DNA of 64,000 nucleotides from assembly GCA_963771505.1 (NCBI GenBank), contig CAVYTO010000005.1:1-64000 (forward strand), given 5' to 3'. A program made the position numbers and the translations under genes. Of this stretch, positions 15,936-25,107 are shown piece after piece. The notes beneath the pieces were generated by a model. That model saw only the letters and a program-made list of their open reading frames with translations. It was not told the origin of the DNA and ran no database searches. Numbering within the stretch: position 1 is the stretch's first letter; each line of letters starts with the position of its first letter. This DNA comes from JAJPHW01 sp963771505. Its GTDB lineage: Bacteria; Acidobacteriota; Terriglobia; Terriglobales; Acidobacteriaceae.

Positions 15936-18542
15936 ATGACTGAAGCTTCAACCCCCTTGATGCGCCAGTATTCGGCCATCAAGAAGGACCATCCCACCGC
16001 GCTGCTCTTCTTCCGGCTGGGGGATTTCTATGAGCTTTTCTTTGAAGACGCGGTCACCGCGGCCCGCGAACTGCAAATCACGCTGACCTCTCGCAATAAA
16101 GAAAAAGGCCTGGCCGTTCCGATGTGCGGTGTTCCCTATCACGCAGCGGAAGGATATATCGGCAAACTTATCCGCAAGGGTTTTAAAGTCGCCATCTGCG
16201 AACAGATGGAAGACGCGCGGTTGGCAAAGAAACTCGTCCGGCGGGAAGTGACTCGCGTCGTCACGCCCGGCACCGCTGCCGATTCATCGCTTGGATCGGA
16301 AGAAAACAACTTCCTCGCCGCGGTAGTTTGTTCCGGTGACCGAGCGGGACTCGCGGCTCTCGATCTTTCGACGGGAGAGTTTCGCACCACGGAATTTCGC
16401 GGTAACGATGCAGCTAAGCGCATTCAGGACGAATTGCAACAACTTCGCCCGAAGGAATTGCTCTATGCGTCGTCCCTGCCGCTATTCGAGCCAGAATCGC
16501 GCCTGCAAGGCTGCGCCGAAACGCCGCTGGACGATTGGGTTTTCTCGCCTGACCACGCTGTTCCCTTGCTTGAAAATCATTTTGGAGTGCTCTCGCTCGA
16601 GGGTTTTGGGCTGACCGACAAGCCCGCCGCCGCTTCGGCCGCGGGAGCCGTGCTTTATTACGTGCGCTCGACCCAGCGTGGCACGCTTCAGCACGTGGAC
16701 CGCATCGGCGTGTATGAACGGCAGGATTGCCTTGTCCTGGACGCGGTCACGGTCCGCAATCTCGAACTGATTGAGCCGTTGTTTGCCGCCGCCGACGGCG
16801 CCGTCACTGTTTTCCATGCCCTGAATGAAACCGCCACCCCGATGGGTAAACGGCTCTTGCGCGCATGGCTGCTGCGTCCCTCGACCGATCTTGCCGAAAT
16901 CAACGCTCGCATGGATTCAGTCTCCGCCCTGCTCGGCGACACCGTGAGTCGTGAAGAGTTGCGGCATTCGCTTGGCGGCATTCTCGACCTCGAAAGGCTG
17001 CTCAGCCGGGTCACGCTTGAGACCGCAAATCCCCGCGATGTCTTGGCTTTGTCGGCGTCACTGGCGAAGATTCCAGCAGTTAAATCGGCTCTCGGCAAGG
17101 TTAGCGCTCCGCGTTGCGCCGCATTGACCCAATCGACGGATCTGTTGGCCGATGTTCGAGAGCGCATCGACAACGCAGTGGTTGCGGAGCCTCCCATTTC
17201 TCTGAGTGATGGAGGAGTCATCCGCAACGGAGTTCACGCTGAGTTAGACGAGTTGCGCAACCTGAGCCGCAATGGCAAGCAGTTTGTAGCGCAGATCGAG
17301 CAGCGGGAACGGGAGCGAACGGGCATCGGCTCGCTGAAAGTAAAGTTCAATTCCGTCTTCGGCTATCACATCGAGATTTCGAAAGCGAACCTGCATCTCG
17401 CGCCCGCCGATTACGAACGCAAACAGACCCTGGTGAACGCGGAACGCTTCACTACCACCGAACTGAAAGAATACGAAGCTAAGATTCTCGACGCGGAAGA
17501 AAAGATCGTCGAAATTGAGCGGCGTCTGTTCGCAGAGTTGCGCGGTGCCATCGCTGCCGAAGCGCGACGAATCCGGCAAACCGCCCTGGCCCTGGCCGAA
17601 GTCGATGTCCTAGCCAATCTGGCGCACATCGCTTCCCTGCGCAACTACTGTCGCCCCCAATTCGACGGCTCGAGCGACATGGAAATTGTGGAAGGGCGAC
17701 ATCCGGTGATCGAACTGCTGGAAATGTCAGGCGGGACCGATCGATATGTCCCCAACGATCTTTATTTGAATTCGACCACACACTCAGTGATGATCCTGAC
17801 CGGCCCTAACATGGGTGGCAAATCCACGTATTTGAGGCAGGCTGCGCTGATCGTGATTCTGGCTCAAATGGGATCGTTTGTGCCCGCACGCTCAGCCCGA
17901 TTGCCTCTGACGGATCGAGTATTCACGCGAATCGGCGCCAGCGACAATCTCGCGCGAGGGCGCTCGACTTTTATGGTCGAGATGACGGAAACGGCCGCCA
18001 TTTTGCACACGGCCACTTCGCAGTCGTTGATCCTGCTCGACGAGGTTGGACGCGGCACATCTACTTATGACGGCCTTGCCATCGCCTGGGCGGCGGTGGA
18101 ATACATCCATTCAAGAACTCGCGCGAAAACACTTTTTGCGACTCATTACTTCGAACTCACGGAACTGGCCGACCGTTTGTCTGGCGTGAAGAATTACCGC
18201 GTTTCGGTGAAAGAAACCGGCGGCAACCTGGCGTTTCTACGAAAAGTGGAACCGGGCGCGGCCGACCGCAGCTACGGCATTGAGGTGGCCAAGCTGGCCG
18301 GCTTGCCCCAGGAAGTTATCGCGCGGGCACGAGTGGTGTTAGAAGAGCACGAAAACGCTGAGGCTCGGTTGACGGATCAACTGGCGAGCGGCGGTTCCCA
18401 CACGCCGCGGCCGGCACAGCTGACGATATTCACGCCCTTGTCCCAGCCGGTGCTGGACAAATTGCGCGAAGTGAATCTCGATGACATCACTCCACTGGCT
18501 GCGCTGAATCTGCTTTCCGAACTGAAGAAGCAAATCGAATAG
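15936..18542 (+). CDS. mutS: DNA mismatch repair protein MutS
   Basis: An 868-residue MutS1. The mismatch-binding Phe-x-Glu motif is F31-Y32-E33 in LGDFYELFFEDA. The connector, lever and clamp domains follow, and the C-terminal ATPase has Walker A GPNMGGKSTYLRQ, Walker B with LLDEVGRGTSTYDG and the ATHYFELTELA signature. It recognises mismatches and recruits MutL; no mutL is in this window. Length is standard. The gene starts a five-gene plus-strand run, with nagZ beginning eight bases after its stop. Confidence 0.97.
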   Translation: MTEASTPLMRQYSAIKKDHPTALLFFRLGDFYELFFEDAVTAARELQITLTSRNKEKGLAVPMCGVPYHAAEGYIGKLIRKGFKVAICEQMEDARLAKKLVRREVTRVVTPGTAADSSLGSEENNFLAAVVCSGDRAGLAALDLSTGEFRTTEFRGNDAAKRIQDELQQLRPKELLYASSLPLFEPESRLQGCAETPLDDWVFSPDHAVPLLENHFGVLSLEGFGLTDKPAAASAAGAVLYYVRSTQRGTLQHVDRIGVYERQDCLVLDAVTVRNLELIEPLFAAADGAVTVFHALNETATPMGKRLLRAWLLRPSTDLAEINARMDSVSALLGDTVSREELRHSLGGILDLERLLSRVTLETANPRDVLALSASLAKIPAVKSALGKVSAPRCAALTQSTDLLADVRERIDNAVVAEPPISLSDGGVIRNGVHAELDELRNLSRNGKQFVAQIEQRERERTGIGSLKVKFNSVFGYHIEISKANLHLAPADYERKQTLVNAERFTTTELKEYEAKILDAEEKIVEIERRLFAELRGAIAAEARRIRQTALALAEVDVLANLAHIASLRNYCRPQFDGSSDMEIVEGRHPVIELLEMSGGTDRYVPNDLYLNSTTHSVMILTGPNMGGKSTYLRQAALIVILAQMGSFVPARSARLPLTDRVFTRIGASDNLARGRSTFMVEMTETAAILHTATSQSLILLDEVGRGTSTYDGLAIAWAAVEYIHSRTRAKTLFATHYFELTELADRLSGVKNYRVSVKETGGNLAFLRKVEPGAADRSYGIEVAKLAGLPQEVIARARVVLEEHENAEARLTDQLASGGSHTPRPAQLTIFTPLSQPVLDKLREVNLDDITPLAALNLLSELKKQIE

Positions 18543-18550
18543 GGAAAAGA

Positions 18551-19669
18551 TTGCCCAAGACCAACCGAACCGAACTACATAAACAAATTGGGCAACTGCT
18601 CATCATCGGCTTCGATGGGCAGGAAATGTCTCCCCGGCTCGGGGCGCTGCTTTCCGACCTTCAACCGGGAGGCGTGATCTTATTCGCGCGCAACATCACC
18701 GGCGCGATCCAAACGCATTCATTGCTCGAAGACTGCCAGAAGCGCGTGGCGTCGACCCTGTTTACGTGCGTTGATCTCGAAGGCGGCCGGGTTGACCGAT
18801 TCCGCGAAGTTTTCGGACGCGCTCCCTCTGCCGCAGACGTTTACCAGACTCGGCGACCTGCGCTCTTTCGCAAGCATGGAAAGCTAATCGGCGATTGCTG
18901 TCGCGCTTTGGGATTCAACACCGACTTCGCGCCCGTTGTCGATCTGGCCCTCGCTGCGTCGCGGACAGTCATGAGCTCGCGCGCGGTGTCCGAAGACCCT
19001 AAACAGGTAGTCACGTATGCGCGCGGATTTCTTGTCGGGCTGAAGGCGGCGCGAGTGGTCGGATCGATCAAGCATTTCCCCGGACTCGGCGGCGCAAACC
19101 TGGACACGCATCTCGAATTGCCAAGTGTTGACCGAAGCTTCAAACAGCTTTGGGAACAAGACATTTATCCTTATCGCGCTCTGCGGCGCGACTCACCGAT
19201 GGTTCTTGTGGGACACGCAAATTACGCGGGCGTTACAAGAGATGGCCTGCCCGCTTCACTTTCAAAACAATGGGTGACCGAAGTTCTGCGCAAAAAAGTG
19301 GGATACCGCGGGCTGATCGTTTCCGACGATCTGGAAATGGGCGGAGTCTTGAAGGCTGCGCCAATCGAATCTGCCGCTGAACAGTTCATTCGCGCTGGTG
19401 GTGACATATGCCTCGTTTGCCAAAAAGAAGAATACGTCCGGGCCGTGCACGAACATTTGCTAAAACAAGCTGAACGAGATCCGGCTTTCGCTAAGCGGGT
19501 CCGCGAGGCTTCTTCGCGAGTTCTAAAGTTCAAGTGGAGGGCTGTTGAACTCAAGCGTCGCATTCCAGCTCCAACGCGCGATAAGGTCGAAAAGTTGAAG
19601 CATTCGGTTCTGGAATTCACGGAGAAGGTCCTGGTTGCGCACGAAAATTCAGGGCGAGAGCCGGCATGA
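18551..19669 (+). CDS. nagZ: Beta-N-acetylhexosaminidase NagZ-like (GH3)
   Basis: A 372-residue GH3 enzyme expected to remove N-acetylglucosamine from GlcNAc-anhydroMurNAc (muro)peptides in the cytoplasm; no signal peptide is seen. The NagZ motif is KHFPGLGGANLDTH with the catalytic Asp185-His187 dyad. The usual GHG within it is GLG. The nucleophile is Asp259 in VSDDLEMGGV. The start is TTG with AGGGA eight bases upstream; no ATG precedes the conserved LLIIGFDG region. It overlaps anmK by ATGA, which strongly supports the cell-wall recycling role. Confidence 0.9.
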   Translation: MPKTNRTELHKQIGQLLIIGFDGQEMSPRLGALLSDLQPGGVILFARNITGAIQTHSLLEDCQKRVASTLFTCVDLEGGRVDRFREVFGRAPSAADVYQTRRPALFRKHGKLIGDCCRALGFNTDFAPVVDLALAASRTVMSSRAVSEDPKQVVTYARGFLVGLKAARVVGSIKHFPGLGGANLDTHLELPSVDRSFKQLWEQDIYPYRALRRDSPMVLVGHANYAGVTRDGLPASLSKQWVTEVLRKKVGYRGLIVSDDLEMGGVLKAAPIESAAEQFIRAGGDICLVCQKEEYVRAVHEHLLKQAERDPAFAKRVREASSRVLKFKWRAVELKRRIPAPTRDKVEKLKHSVLEFTEKVLVAHENSGREPA

Positions 19670-20796
19670 TCGTCGCAGGAGTCATGAGCGGAACTTCCGC
19701 GGACGGCATTAATGTGGCTTTAGTCCAAATCACGGGTTCCTCTCGGGTCAAGCTCAAACTGATTGGCCATCTCGAGGCTGAGTATCCAAGGAACGTCCGC
19801 CAAGCGGTTTTAGCGGCAATGAACGCGAAGAAAGCAAAAGTCGCGGACCTCGCTCGTCTGAATTTTGTTCTCGCCGAGTTGTACTCCGAAGCGGTGATAA
19901 TGGCGCAAGGAAAATTTCGCGTGAAAGCTGGTCTCGTGGGTTGCCACGGGCAGACTCTCTATCATCAGGGCGATCCAGCCGATTTTCTCGGAAGGAAGAT
20001 TGCGGCAACCTGGCAAACGGGCGAAGGTTCGATCATCGCGGCCCGTGTCGGCGTTCCGGTGGTTTCCGACTTTCGTCCCGCGGACATTGCCGCGTCCGGC
20101 AAGGGCGCGCCGTTTGTGCCATTTCTCGATGCCATGATCTACGGCAATCGCGAAATCGGGCGGATCGTGCAGAATTTCGGCGGGATCGCAAACCTTACCG
20201 CTCTTCCCGCCGGCGCGGGCAGAATCGTCGCCTTTGACACTGGCCCCGGAAACATGGTGATCGATGCCGTCACCGACCACTTCTTCAACCGGTCCTTCGA
20301 TAAGGACGGCCGCATTGCCGCCTCAGGCAGCGTAAACGGCCATGTTGTAAAAGCGATTCTGCGGCGTCAATTCTTCTTGCGAAAACCGCCAAAGACAGCA
20401 GGGCGCGAAGAGTTTGGCCGCGAGTTTGTAGCTGATTTCATTCGGCTCTGCGGCCGGGCGGCGCCGGCTGACGTGGTCGCCACGGCAACGGCCCTGACTT
20501 CGGGTTCCGTCGCAGAATCCGTTCACCGCTTGCTCCCAAAAGGAAAGTTTCAGGAAATCGTGGTATCGGGCGGTGGCACTCGCAATCCGACCCTAATGGC
20601 TGCCTTGGCCAACGACCTGCGCCCACTCAATATCGCCGTCCGCATGTCGGACGAATTCGGAATTCCCTCCGAAGCAAAAGAAGCGGTAGCTTTTGCGCTT
20701 CTGGCGTACCAGACGTGGCATAGAAGACCATCGAATGTGCCTGCGGCTACAGGCGCCGCGCGACCGGCGATCCTCGGGAAAGTTTCTTATGCGTAG
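19666..20796 (+). CDS. anmK: Anhydro-N-acetylmuramic acid kinase
   Basis: A 376-residue AnmK that cleaves and phosphorylates 1,6-anhydroMurNAc to MurNAc-6-phosphate, feeding wall recycling. Family motifs: VMSGTSADGINVAL at the N-terminus (ATP/sugar contact), GCHGQTLYHQG, VVSDFRPADIAASGKGAPFVP (split across about 125-145), NFGGIANLT, FDTGPGNMVID and the late SGGGTRNPTLM. Length is standard. It is coupled to nagZ upstream and overlaps the peptide-binding lipoprotein gene by eight bases. Confidence 0.96.
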   Translation: MIVAGVMSGTSADGINVALVQITGSSRVKLKLIGHLEAEYPRNVRQAVLAAMNAKKAKVADLARLNFVLAELYSEAVIMAQGKFRVKAGLVGCHGQTLYHQGDPADFLGRKIAATWQTGEGSIIAARVGVPVVSDFRPADIAASGKGAPFVPFLDAMIYGNREIGRIVQNFGGIANLTALPAGAGRIVAFDTGPGNMVIDAVTDHFFNRSFDKDGRIAASGSVNGHVVKAILRRQFFLRKPPKTAGREEFGREFVADFIRLCGRAAPADVVATATALTSGSVAESVHRLLPKGKFQEIVVSGGGTRNPTLMAALANDLRPLNIAVRMSDEFGIPSEAKEAVAFALLAYQTWHRRPSNVPAATGAARPAILGKVSYA

Positions 20797-22318
20797 GATT
20801 TTCCGATTGTCTACGATGGCGGCGCTCTTTTTTGTGCTCGCCTCCTGCGGAAAGGCTCCCGATGCGAACACGCTGGTCATGATGATCGAGAGCAGCCCGA
20901 CAAACCTCGACCCACGCATTGGTTTAGACGCGCAATCCGAGCGCATCGACGAATTGATATTCGACGCCCTGTTGACGCGCGATGAGCATTTGAATGTTGA
21001 GCCCGGCATCGCGGAGAAATGGGAAATTCCAGATGCCCTCACTTACGTATTCAAGATTCGCAAAGGCGCGGAATTCCACGACGGGCGGCAACTCACTGCA
21101 CGCGACGTGAAATGGACCTTCGACTCACTGCTGCAAGGCACCGTGCGGAGCACGAAGGCTTCCGCCTACCGCTTCGTCGATCACATTGACGCTTCAGACG
21201 ATTTCACCGTCGTTTTTCATCTAAAAGAACCGGACGCTTCCCTTCTTTGGAACTTGTCTGAGGGCGCGATTGGAATAGTGCCGGCGGGAAGCGGTGTTGA
21301 GTTAGCCGCGCATCCGGTCGGCTCCGGCCCTTTTCGTTTCGTTAGCGCAGAACCCGACAAAGAAGTCGTACTGACGCGCAACGAACATTATTGGGGCGGA
21401 CCACCGAAATTGGATCGTGTCCGCTTCATGGTCGTACCCGATGCAACCACGCGCGCGCTGGAGTTGCGCAAAGGCAGCGCCGACGTGACCATCAACGCGC
21501 TTGCTTACGACACGCTCCCCACGCTCGAAAAAAGCTCTCAGTTACAGATATTGCATTCTCCGGGCACGGTCCTGGCCTACCTCGGGTTCAATCTGCGCGA
21601 TCCGATCCTGAAAGATGTTCGTGTTCGCCAAGCGATCTCGTGCTCCATCAATCGCGAACAGTTTGTCCACTACTTGTTTCACGATTACGGCCGCCCGGCA
21701 CTTAGCCTTCTTCCTCCGGAAAGCTGGGCGTATGAAGCCGCAGGGTCGCAATATACTTTTGATCCTGCCCGCGCGAAACAACTGCTCGATGCGGCAGGTT
21801 TCCCACTGAATGACGGCGCTCGATTCCACCTCACCATTAAAACCTCGACTGACGAGGGCACCCGGCTTCTAGCGGCGGTCTTGCAGCAGCAATTACGCGA
21901 TGTCGGCATCGTCCTCGACATACGGACGTTTGAATTTGCCACGTTTTTCTCTGACGTCACACGAGGCGAGTTTCAGCTGTATTCTTTGCGGTGGATCGGT
22001 GGCAACGAAGATCCCGACATTTACGAATACGTCTATCACTCATCGCGATTTCCGCCCAAGGGCGCGAACCGAGGCTATTACGCGAATCCGCGCGTTGACT
22101 TGCTGATCGATCAGGCCCGCGTCGCTAAAGATCAAGCTGTCCGCAAGCAGCTTTACGCGGAAATTCAGAGCATTCTTGCCGAAGATGTTCCCAGCGTAAA
22201 CCTCTGGTATTTGGACAATGTATTAGTCGCCACGAAGCGCTTAAAAAACCTCACGCTCAATCCTTCCGGAAACTACAACTTCCTCAAGACTGCCGAACTC
22301 GATACGAGTACCAGATAA
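20789..22318 (+). CDS. Extracellular peptide/solute-binding lipoprotein (SBP_bac_5)
   Basis: A 509-residue lipoprotein of the DppA/OppA family. The signal peptide MRRIFRLSTMAALFFVLASC ends in a lipobox (LASC), so Cys20 would be lipidated. Family features include SSPTNLDPRIG, EKWEIPDALTYVFKIRKGAEFHDG (about 70-93), VRQAISCSINRE and a C-terminal NLWYLDNVLVATKRL. The start at 20789 overlaps the end of anmK; the open frame further upstream lies inside anmK. Position suggests it binds muropeptides or murein tripeptide, like MppA. No permease or ATPase genes are adjacent, so it would rely on components elsewhere. Confidence 0.88.
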   Translation: MRRIFRLSTMAALFFVLASCGKAPDANTLVMMIESSPTNLDPRIGLDAQSERIDELIFDALLTRDEHLNVEPGIAEKWEIPDALTYVFKIRKGAEFHDGRQLTARDVKWTFDSLLQGTVRSTKASAYRFVDHIDASDDFTVVFHLKEPDASLLWNLSEGAIGIVPAGSGVELAAHPVGSGPFRFVSAEPDKEVVLTRNEHYWGGPPKLDRVRFMVVPDATTRALELRKGSADVTINALAYDTLPTLEKSSQLQILHSPGTVLAYLGFNLRDPILKDVRVRQAISCSINREQFVHYLFHDYGRPALSLLPPESWAYEAAGSQYTFDPARAKQLLDAAGFPLNDGARFHLTIKTSTDEGTRLLAAVLQQQLRDVGIVLDIRTFEFATFFSDVTRGEFQLYSLRWIGGNEDPDIYEYVYHSSRFPPKGANRGYYANPRVDLLIDQARVAKDQAVRKQLYAEIQSILAEDVPSVNLWYLDNVLVATKRLKNLTLNPSGNYNFLKTAELDTSTR

Positions 22319-22351
22319 GCGGCAAATTCTCCGTGCTACCATCGAAACACT

Positions 22352-23143
22352 TTGAAAATTATTTTTATTGGGGATATTTTTGGCCGCCCTGGGCGCACGA
22401 TTGTAAGAGAGCGGCTGCGGGAACTCGTGCGAGAACATCAGATCGACCTGGTTATCGCCAACGGCGAAAATGCCGCTGCCGGCTTCGGAATCACTCCATT
22501 GCTCGCGGAAGAATTATTTGAGCTGGGCATCGACGTCATCACCACCGGCAATCATGTGTGGGACAAGCGCGAAATCATTGACTACTACAAAAACGCGGAC
22601 GGCAATGAGCACAGCATGGCGAGACGGCTGCTGCGTCCGGCAAACTACGCTACTGGATTGCCCGGCTGGGGCGTGTACGAAGGCAAGAAAAACAATGTGC
22701 CGTATGCGGTCATGAACCTGCAAGGAAGAGTATTCATGGCTTCGAATGACGATCCGTTTCGCACGGCGGACAAGCTCATCGAAAGCATCAAAGCTAAGAT
22801 CATTTTTGTGGATTTTCACGCAGAAGCGACTTCGGAAAAAATTTCGATGGGATGGTACCTTGACGGACGCGCCAGCGTGGTTGTCGGCACGCATACTCAT
22901 GTTCCGACCGCCGACGAGCGCATTCTTCCCGGAGGCACTGCATACATCACCGATGTCGGCATGAGCGGCCCTTATGACAGCGTGATCGGCGTGAAGAAAG
23001 AGTTGGTTGTCGCCCGCTTTCTCGATAACATGCCGGTCCGTTTTGAGGCGGCAACCGGGGACGCTCGTCTGTGCGCCGTCGTGGTCGAGTGCGATGATGC
23101 GAGCGGACGGGCACAGAGCATCAAGCGCCTCATGGTGACCTAA
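22352..23143 (+). CDS. ymdB: YmdB-type metallophosphoesterase (TIGR00282 family)
   Basis: A 263-residue member of the family typified by Bacillus YmdB, a 2',3'/3',5'-cyclic nucleotide phosphodiesterase. Metal ligands are in IFIGDIFGRPGR (Asp8), VIANGENAAAG, TTGNHVWDKREI and VVGTHTHVPTAD. The start is TTG, required to keep the first metal-binding Asp. The Shine-Dalgarno site is weak. It lies 33 bp after the lipoprotein gene and its end overlaps the convergent DUF2520 gene by four bases. Confidence 0.92.
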   Translation: MKIIFIGDIFGRPGRTIVRERLRELVREHQIDLVIANGENAAAGFGITPLLAEELFELGIDVITTGNHVWDKREIIDYYKNADGNEHSMARRLLRPANYATGLPGWGVYEGKKNNVPYAVMNLQGRVFMASNDDPFRTADKLIESIKAKIIFVDFHAEATSEKISMGWYLDGRASVVVGTHTHVPTADERILPGGTAYITDVGMSGPYDSVIGVKKELVVARFLDNMPVRFEAATGDARLCAVVVECDDASGRAQSIKRLMVT

Positions 23144-24024
23144 GCTCTTTTTCGCGATAAATCCTGCAAACTGCCTGACAATTCTTTCTTGTGCTTCGAG
23201 TACAGGCGTTTCAGGGCGACTCGCGTTAGCGCGATGTAAACCTGCCGCACGTTCGGCGCTTCGTTCATCGCATTGAGATGCTGGCGCACGACCGCTGCGT
23301 CCCCGCGAACGATCGGACCGGTCAAAGCTCGTGCCGGGCCCAATGCAGCATAATTCGCAAGAGTTTGGCGAACAATGGGCAGCATTCTCTTGCGCGCCAA
23401 CCTCGGAGAAATGCCCGCCAGTCGCGCCATCTCCTCGGCAGACGCCAGCAAAGAAACGAGCATCGGCGAGGCAAACGACCCCCAGGCGTGGTAGGCGGCC
23501 TTTTTGCGCGGATCGATGGCGAAAGCATCGCCTCCCAGGGCGCGGACGATCAAACGAGCCGAACGCACTGCCCGGGCATCCCCTTCGATCGCAAACGGAA
23601 CGCCTCGCAAATCCGGCGTGGTTGAGGCGACAAAGGTCATCAGTGGATGTACTGACGCGATTGACGTACCCTGTTTGCGCAGTGGAGAAAGTTCGCCGCT
23701 GGTTAGCGCGCCGCTTGAATGCAAAGCAATTTTATTTTTCCATCCGCGCCTCAGTGCGATCGTCCTCGCCACGGAGCCAATTTCCCGGTCGGGTACACAG
23801 AGCCACACTACGTCTGCGGAAAAAACGGCGTCGCTGACATCGGCCACGCGAGCGCCTATCGCTTTCGCCAATTCACGACCTTTGCGGAGAGATTGGGGCC
23901 GGTCCCTCACGACGATCTCGTCAATTTGGTATCCCGCGCGTTTCAAGGCTCGGGCCAGGGCGGAACCCAGCCTTCCTGCGCCAACAATGGCAAAACTCCG
24001 TTTCTTCGACAACTTCGTTCGCAT
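23140..24024 (-). CDS. Rossmann-fold plus DUF2520 oxidoreductase-like protein
   Basis: A 294-residue protein with an N-terminal NAD(P)-binding motif (FAIVGAGRLGSALARALKRAG) and a C-terminal DUF2520 helical domain (about 135-285, with HPLMTF near its start), an arrangement resembling pyrroline-5-carboxylate or ketopantoate reductases. Members are widespread and their substrate is unknown. The gene is divergent from the Nudix gene (59 bp between starts) and convergent with ymdB. Confidence 0.88.
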   Translation of the reverse strand: MRTKLSKKRSFAIVGAGRLGSALARALKRAGYQIDEIVVRDRPQSLRKGRELAKAIGARVADVSDAVFSADVVWLCVPDREIGSVARTIALRRGWKNKIALHSSGALTSGELSPLRKQGTSIASVHPLMTFVASTTPDLRGVPFAIEGDARAVRSARLIVRALGGDAFAIDPRKKAAYHAWGSFASPMLVSLLASAEEMARLAGISPRLARKRMLPIVRQTLANYAALGPARALTGPIVRGDAAVVRQHLNAMNEAPNVRQVYIALTRVALKRLYSKHKKELSGSLQDLSRKRA

Positions 24025-24083
24025 TGGGGCTGAGAATAGCAGGGCTTCCTCTTAGCTGCAAAAGCGTCGTTTATATTCGACTT

Positions 24084-24683
24084 ATGAGGAAATCCAAGTC
24101 AAGCAACATATCTCGGCAGAAAGCCCGTCTCGTTTCTTCCAAAGTGGTATACCGAGGCGGCGCGTTTTGGGTCAGCAAAGACGAAGTGGTTGAGCCCCAA
24201 GGCATTCGCGCGCAGCGCGACATCGTGCATCACACGGGATCGGTGGTCATTCTTGCGGTTGACGAAACCGGTAAACAACCCCGCATCTTGCTGGAGCGGC
24301 AATATCGCCATGCAGCCCAGAGCTATTTGTGGGAGCTTCCCGCTGGGCGCATCGATCCGGGAGAAAAGCCGCTGCCTGCCGCGAAGCGTGAATTGCTGGA
24401 AGAAACCGGCTATCGGGCGAAATCCTGGAAGAGAATCTTGAAGTTTTATGCCAGCCCGGGCTTTGTCGCCGAAACCATGTCAATTTACTTCGCCCGCGAC
24501 TTGCGCGCCGGCGAAGCACAGCCCGAGCCTGACGAAGTGATAGAAGTCCGGTTTTTCCCGCTGAGGTCTGCATTGGATATGGTTTTGCGAGGCGTTATCA
24601 AAGACGCGAAGACGATTTCTGGAACTCTGTGGCTCAGCCACTGGGCTTCGCTTCGCGAGTCATCTACGAGAAGTCGCGCCTAG
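24084..24683 (+). CDS. Nudix hydrolase (ADP-ribose pyrophosphatase-like)
   Basis: A 199-residue Nudix protein. The complete Nudix box runs from GRIDPGE to RELLEETGY (G-x5-E-x7-RE-LLEE-x-G), with preceding LERQYRHA and LWELPAG, and a following YASPGFVAETM typical of ADP-sugar pyrophosphatases. It probably hydrolyses ADP-ribose or related nucleoside diphosphate sugars. The ATG at 24084 is preferred to the upstream in-frame ATG at 24024, which would overlap the start of the divergent gene. Confidence 0.92.
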   Translation: MRKSKSSNISRQKARLVSSKVVYRGGAFWVSKDEVVEPQGIRAQRDIVHHTGSVVILAVDETGKQPRILLERQYRHAAQSYLWELPAGRIDPGEKPLPAAKRELLEETGYRAKSWKRILKFYASPGFVAETMSIYFARDLRAGEAQPEPDEVIEVRFFPLRSALDMVLRGVIKDAKTISGTLWLSHWASLRESSTRSRA

Positions 24684-24711
24684 AGCCATGCAGCCGCAAA
24701 TCGGGTTGTTC

Positions 24712-24740
24712 TTGACACGCTGACCTTCTAGCAGCACAAT
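24712..24740 (+). promoter_or_regulatory. Sigma-70 promoter of the cold-shock gene
   Basis: A perfect TTGACA (24712-24717), a 17-bp spacer and CACAAT (24735-24740). Transcription would start near 24747 and give a 5' leader of about 52 nt, long enough for mRNA-structure-based temperature control as known for other csp genes. No conserved cold-box motif was recognised. Confidence 0.62.
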
Positions 24741-24798
24741 GTGTCCGAAATTAGTCGGACGCGCCTGGCCGACCGAAGTCGCGTCCCGGAGGCAGCCA

Positions 24799-25008
24799 GT
24801 GGATCGACTCAAGGGAACTGTGAAGTGGTTCAACAATGCGAAAGGATACGGCTTCATAGGACGCGAGACAGGCGCCGACGTGTTCGTTCACTACTCAGCC
24901 GTTTCCACGGAGGGCTACAAGAGCCTACAGGAAGGCGATACGGTGGAATTCGAGATCACCGACGGGCCGAAAGGGCCGCAAGCGGCCAACGTGGTCAAAG
25001 CGTCCTGA
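24799..25008 (+). CDS. csp: Cold-shock domain protein
   Basis: A 69-residue single-domain RNA/DNA chaperone. It has RNP1 NAKGYGFI and RNP2 DVFVHYSAV on a five-stranded OB fold, starting LKGTVKWFNN. The start is the GTG at 24799, preceded by a perfect GGAGG with a six-base spacer. The in-frame ATG at 24739 lies inside the -10 box and is rejected. It stands alone between the Nudix and polX genes. Confidence 0.95.
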   Translation: MDRLKGTVKWFNNAKGYGFIGRETGADVFVHYSAVSTEGYKSLQEGDTVEFEITDGPKGPQAANVVKAS

Positions 25009-25107
25009 CTTGCGCTGGATCCGGCTCGCCAACTTTGAAAGATGTGAACCCGCAGTACGTGTACCCACGCGGCTTACTCGCGATCGAACAAATCTACAGA
25101 GCTCCAC

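Noticed and set aside
24739..24798. Longer cold-shock protein starting at the ATG at 24739
   Set aside because: That ATG is within the -10 box, while the GTG at 24799 has a perfect GGAGG at optimal spacing and yields the standard length.
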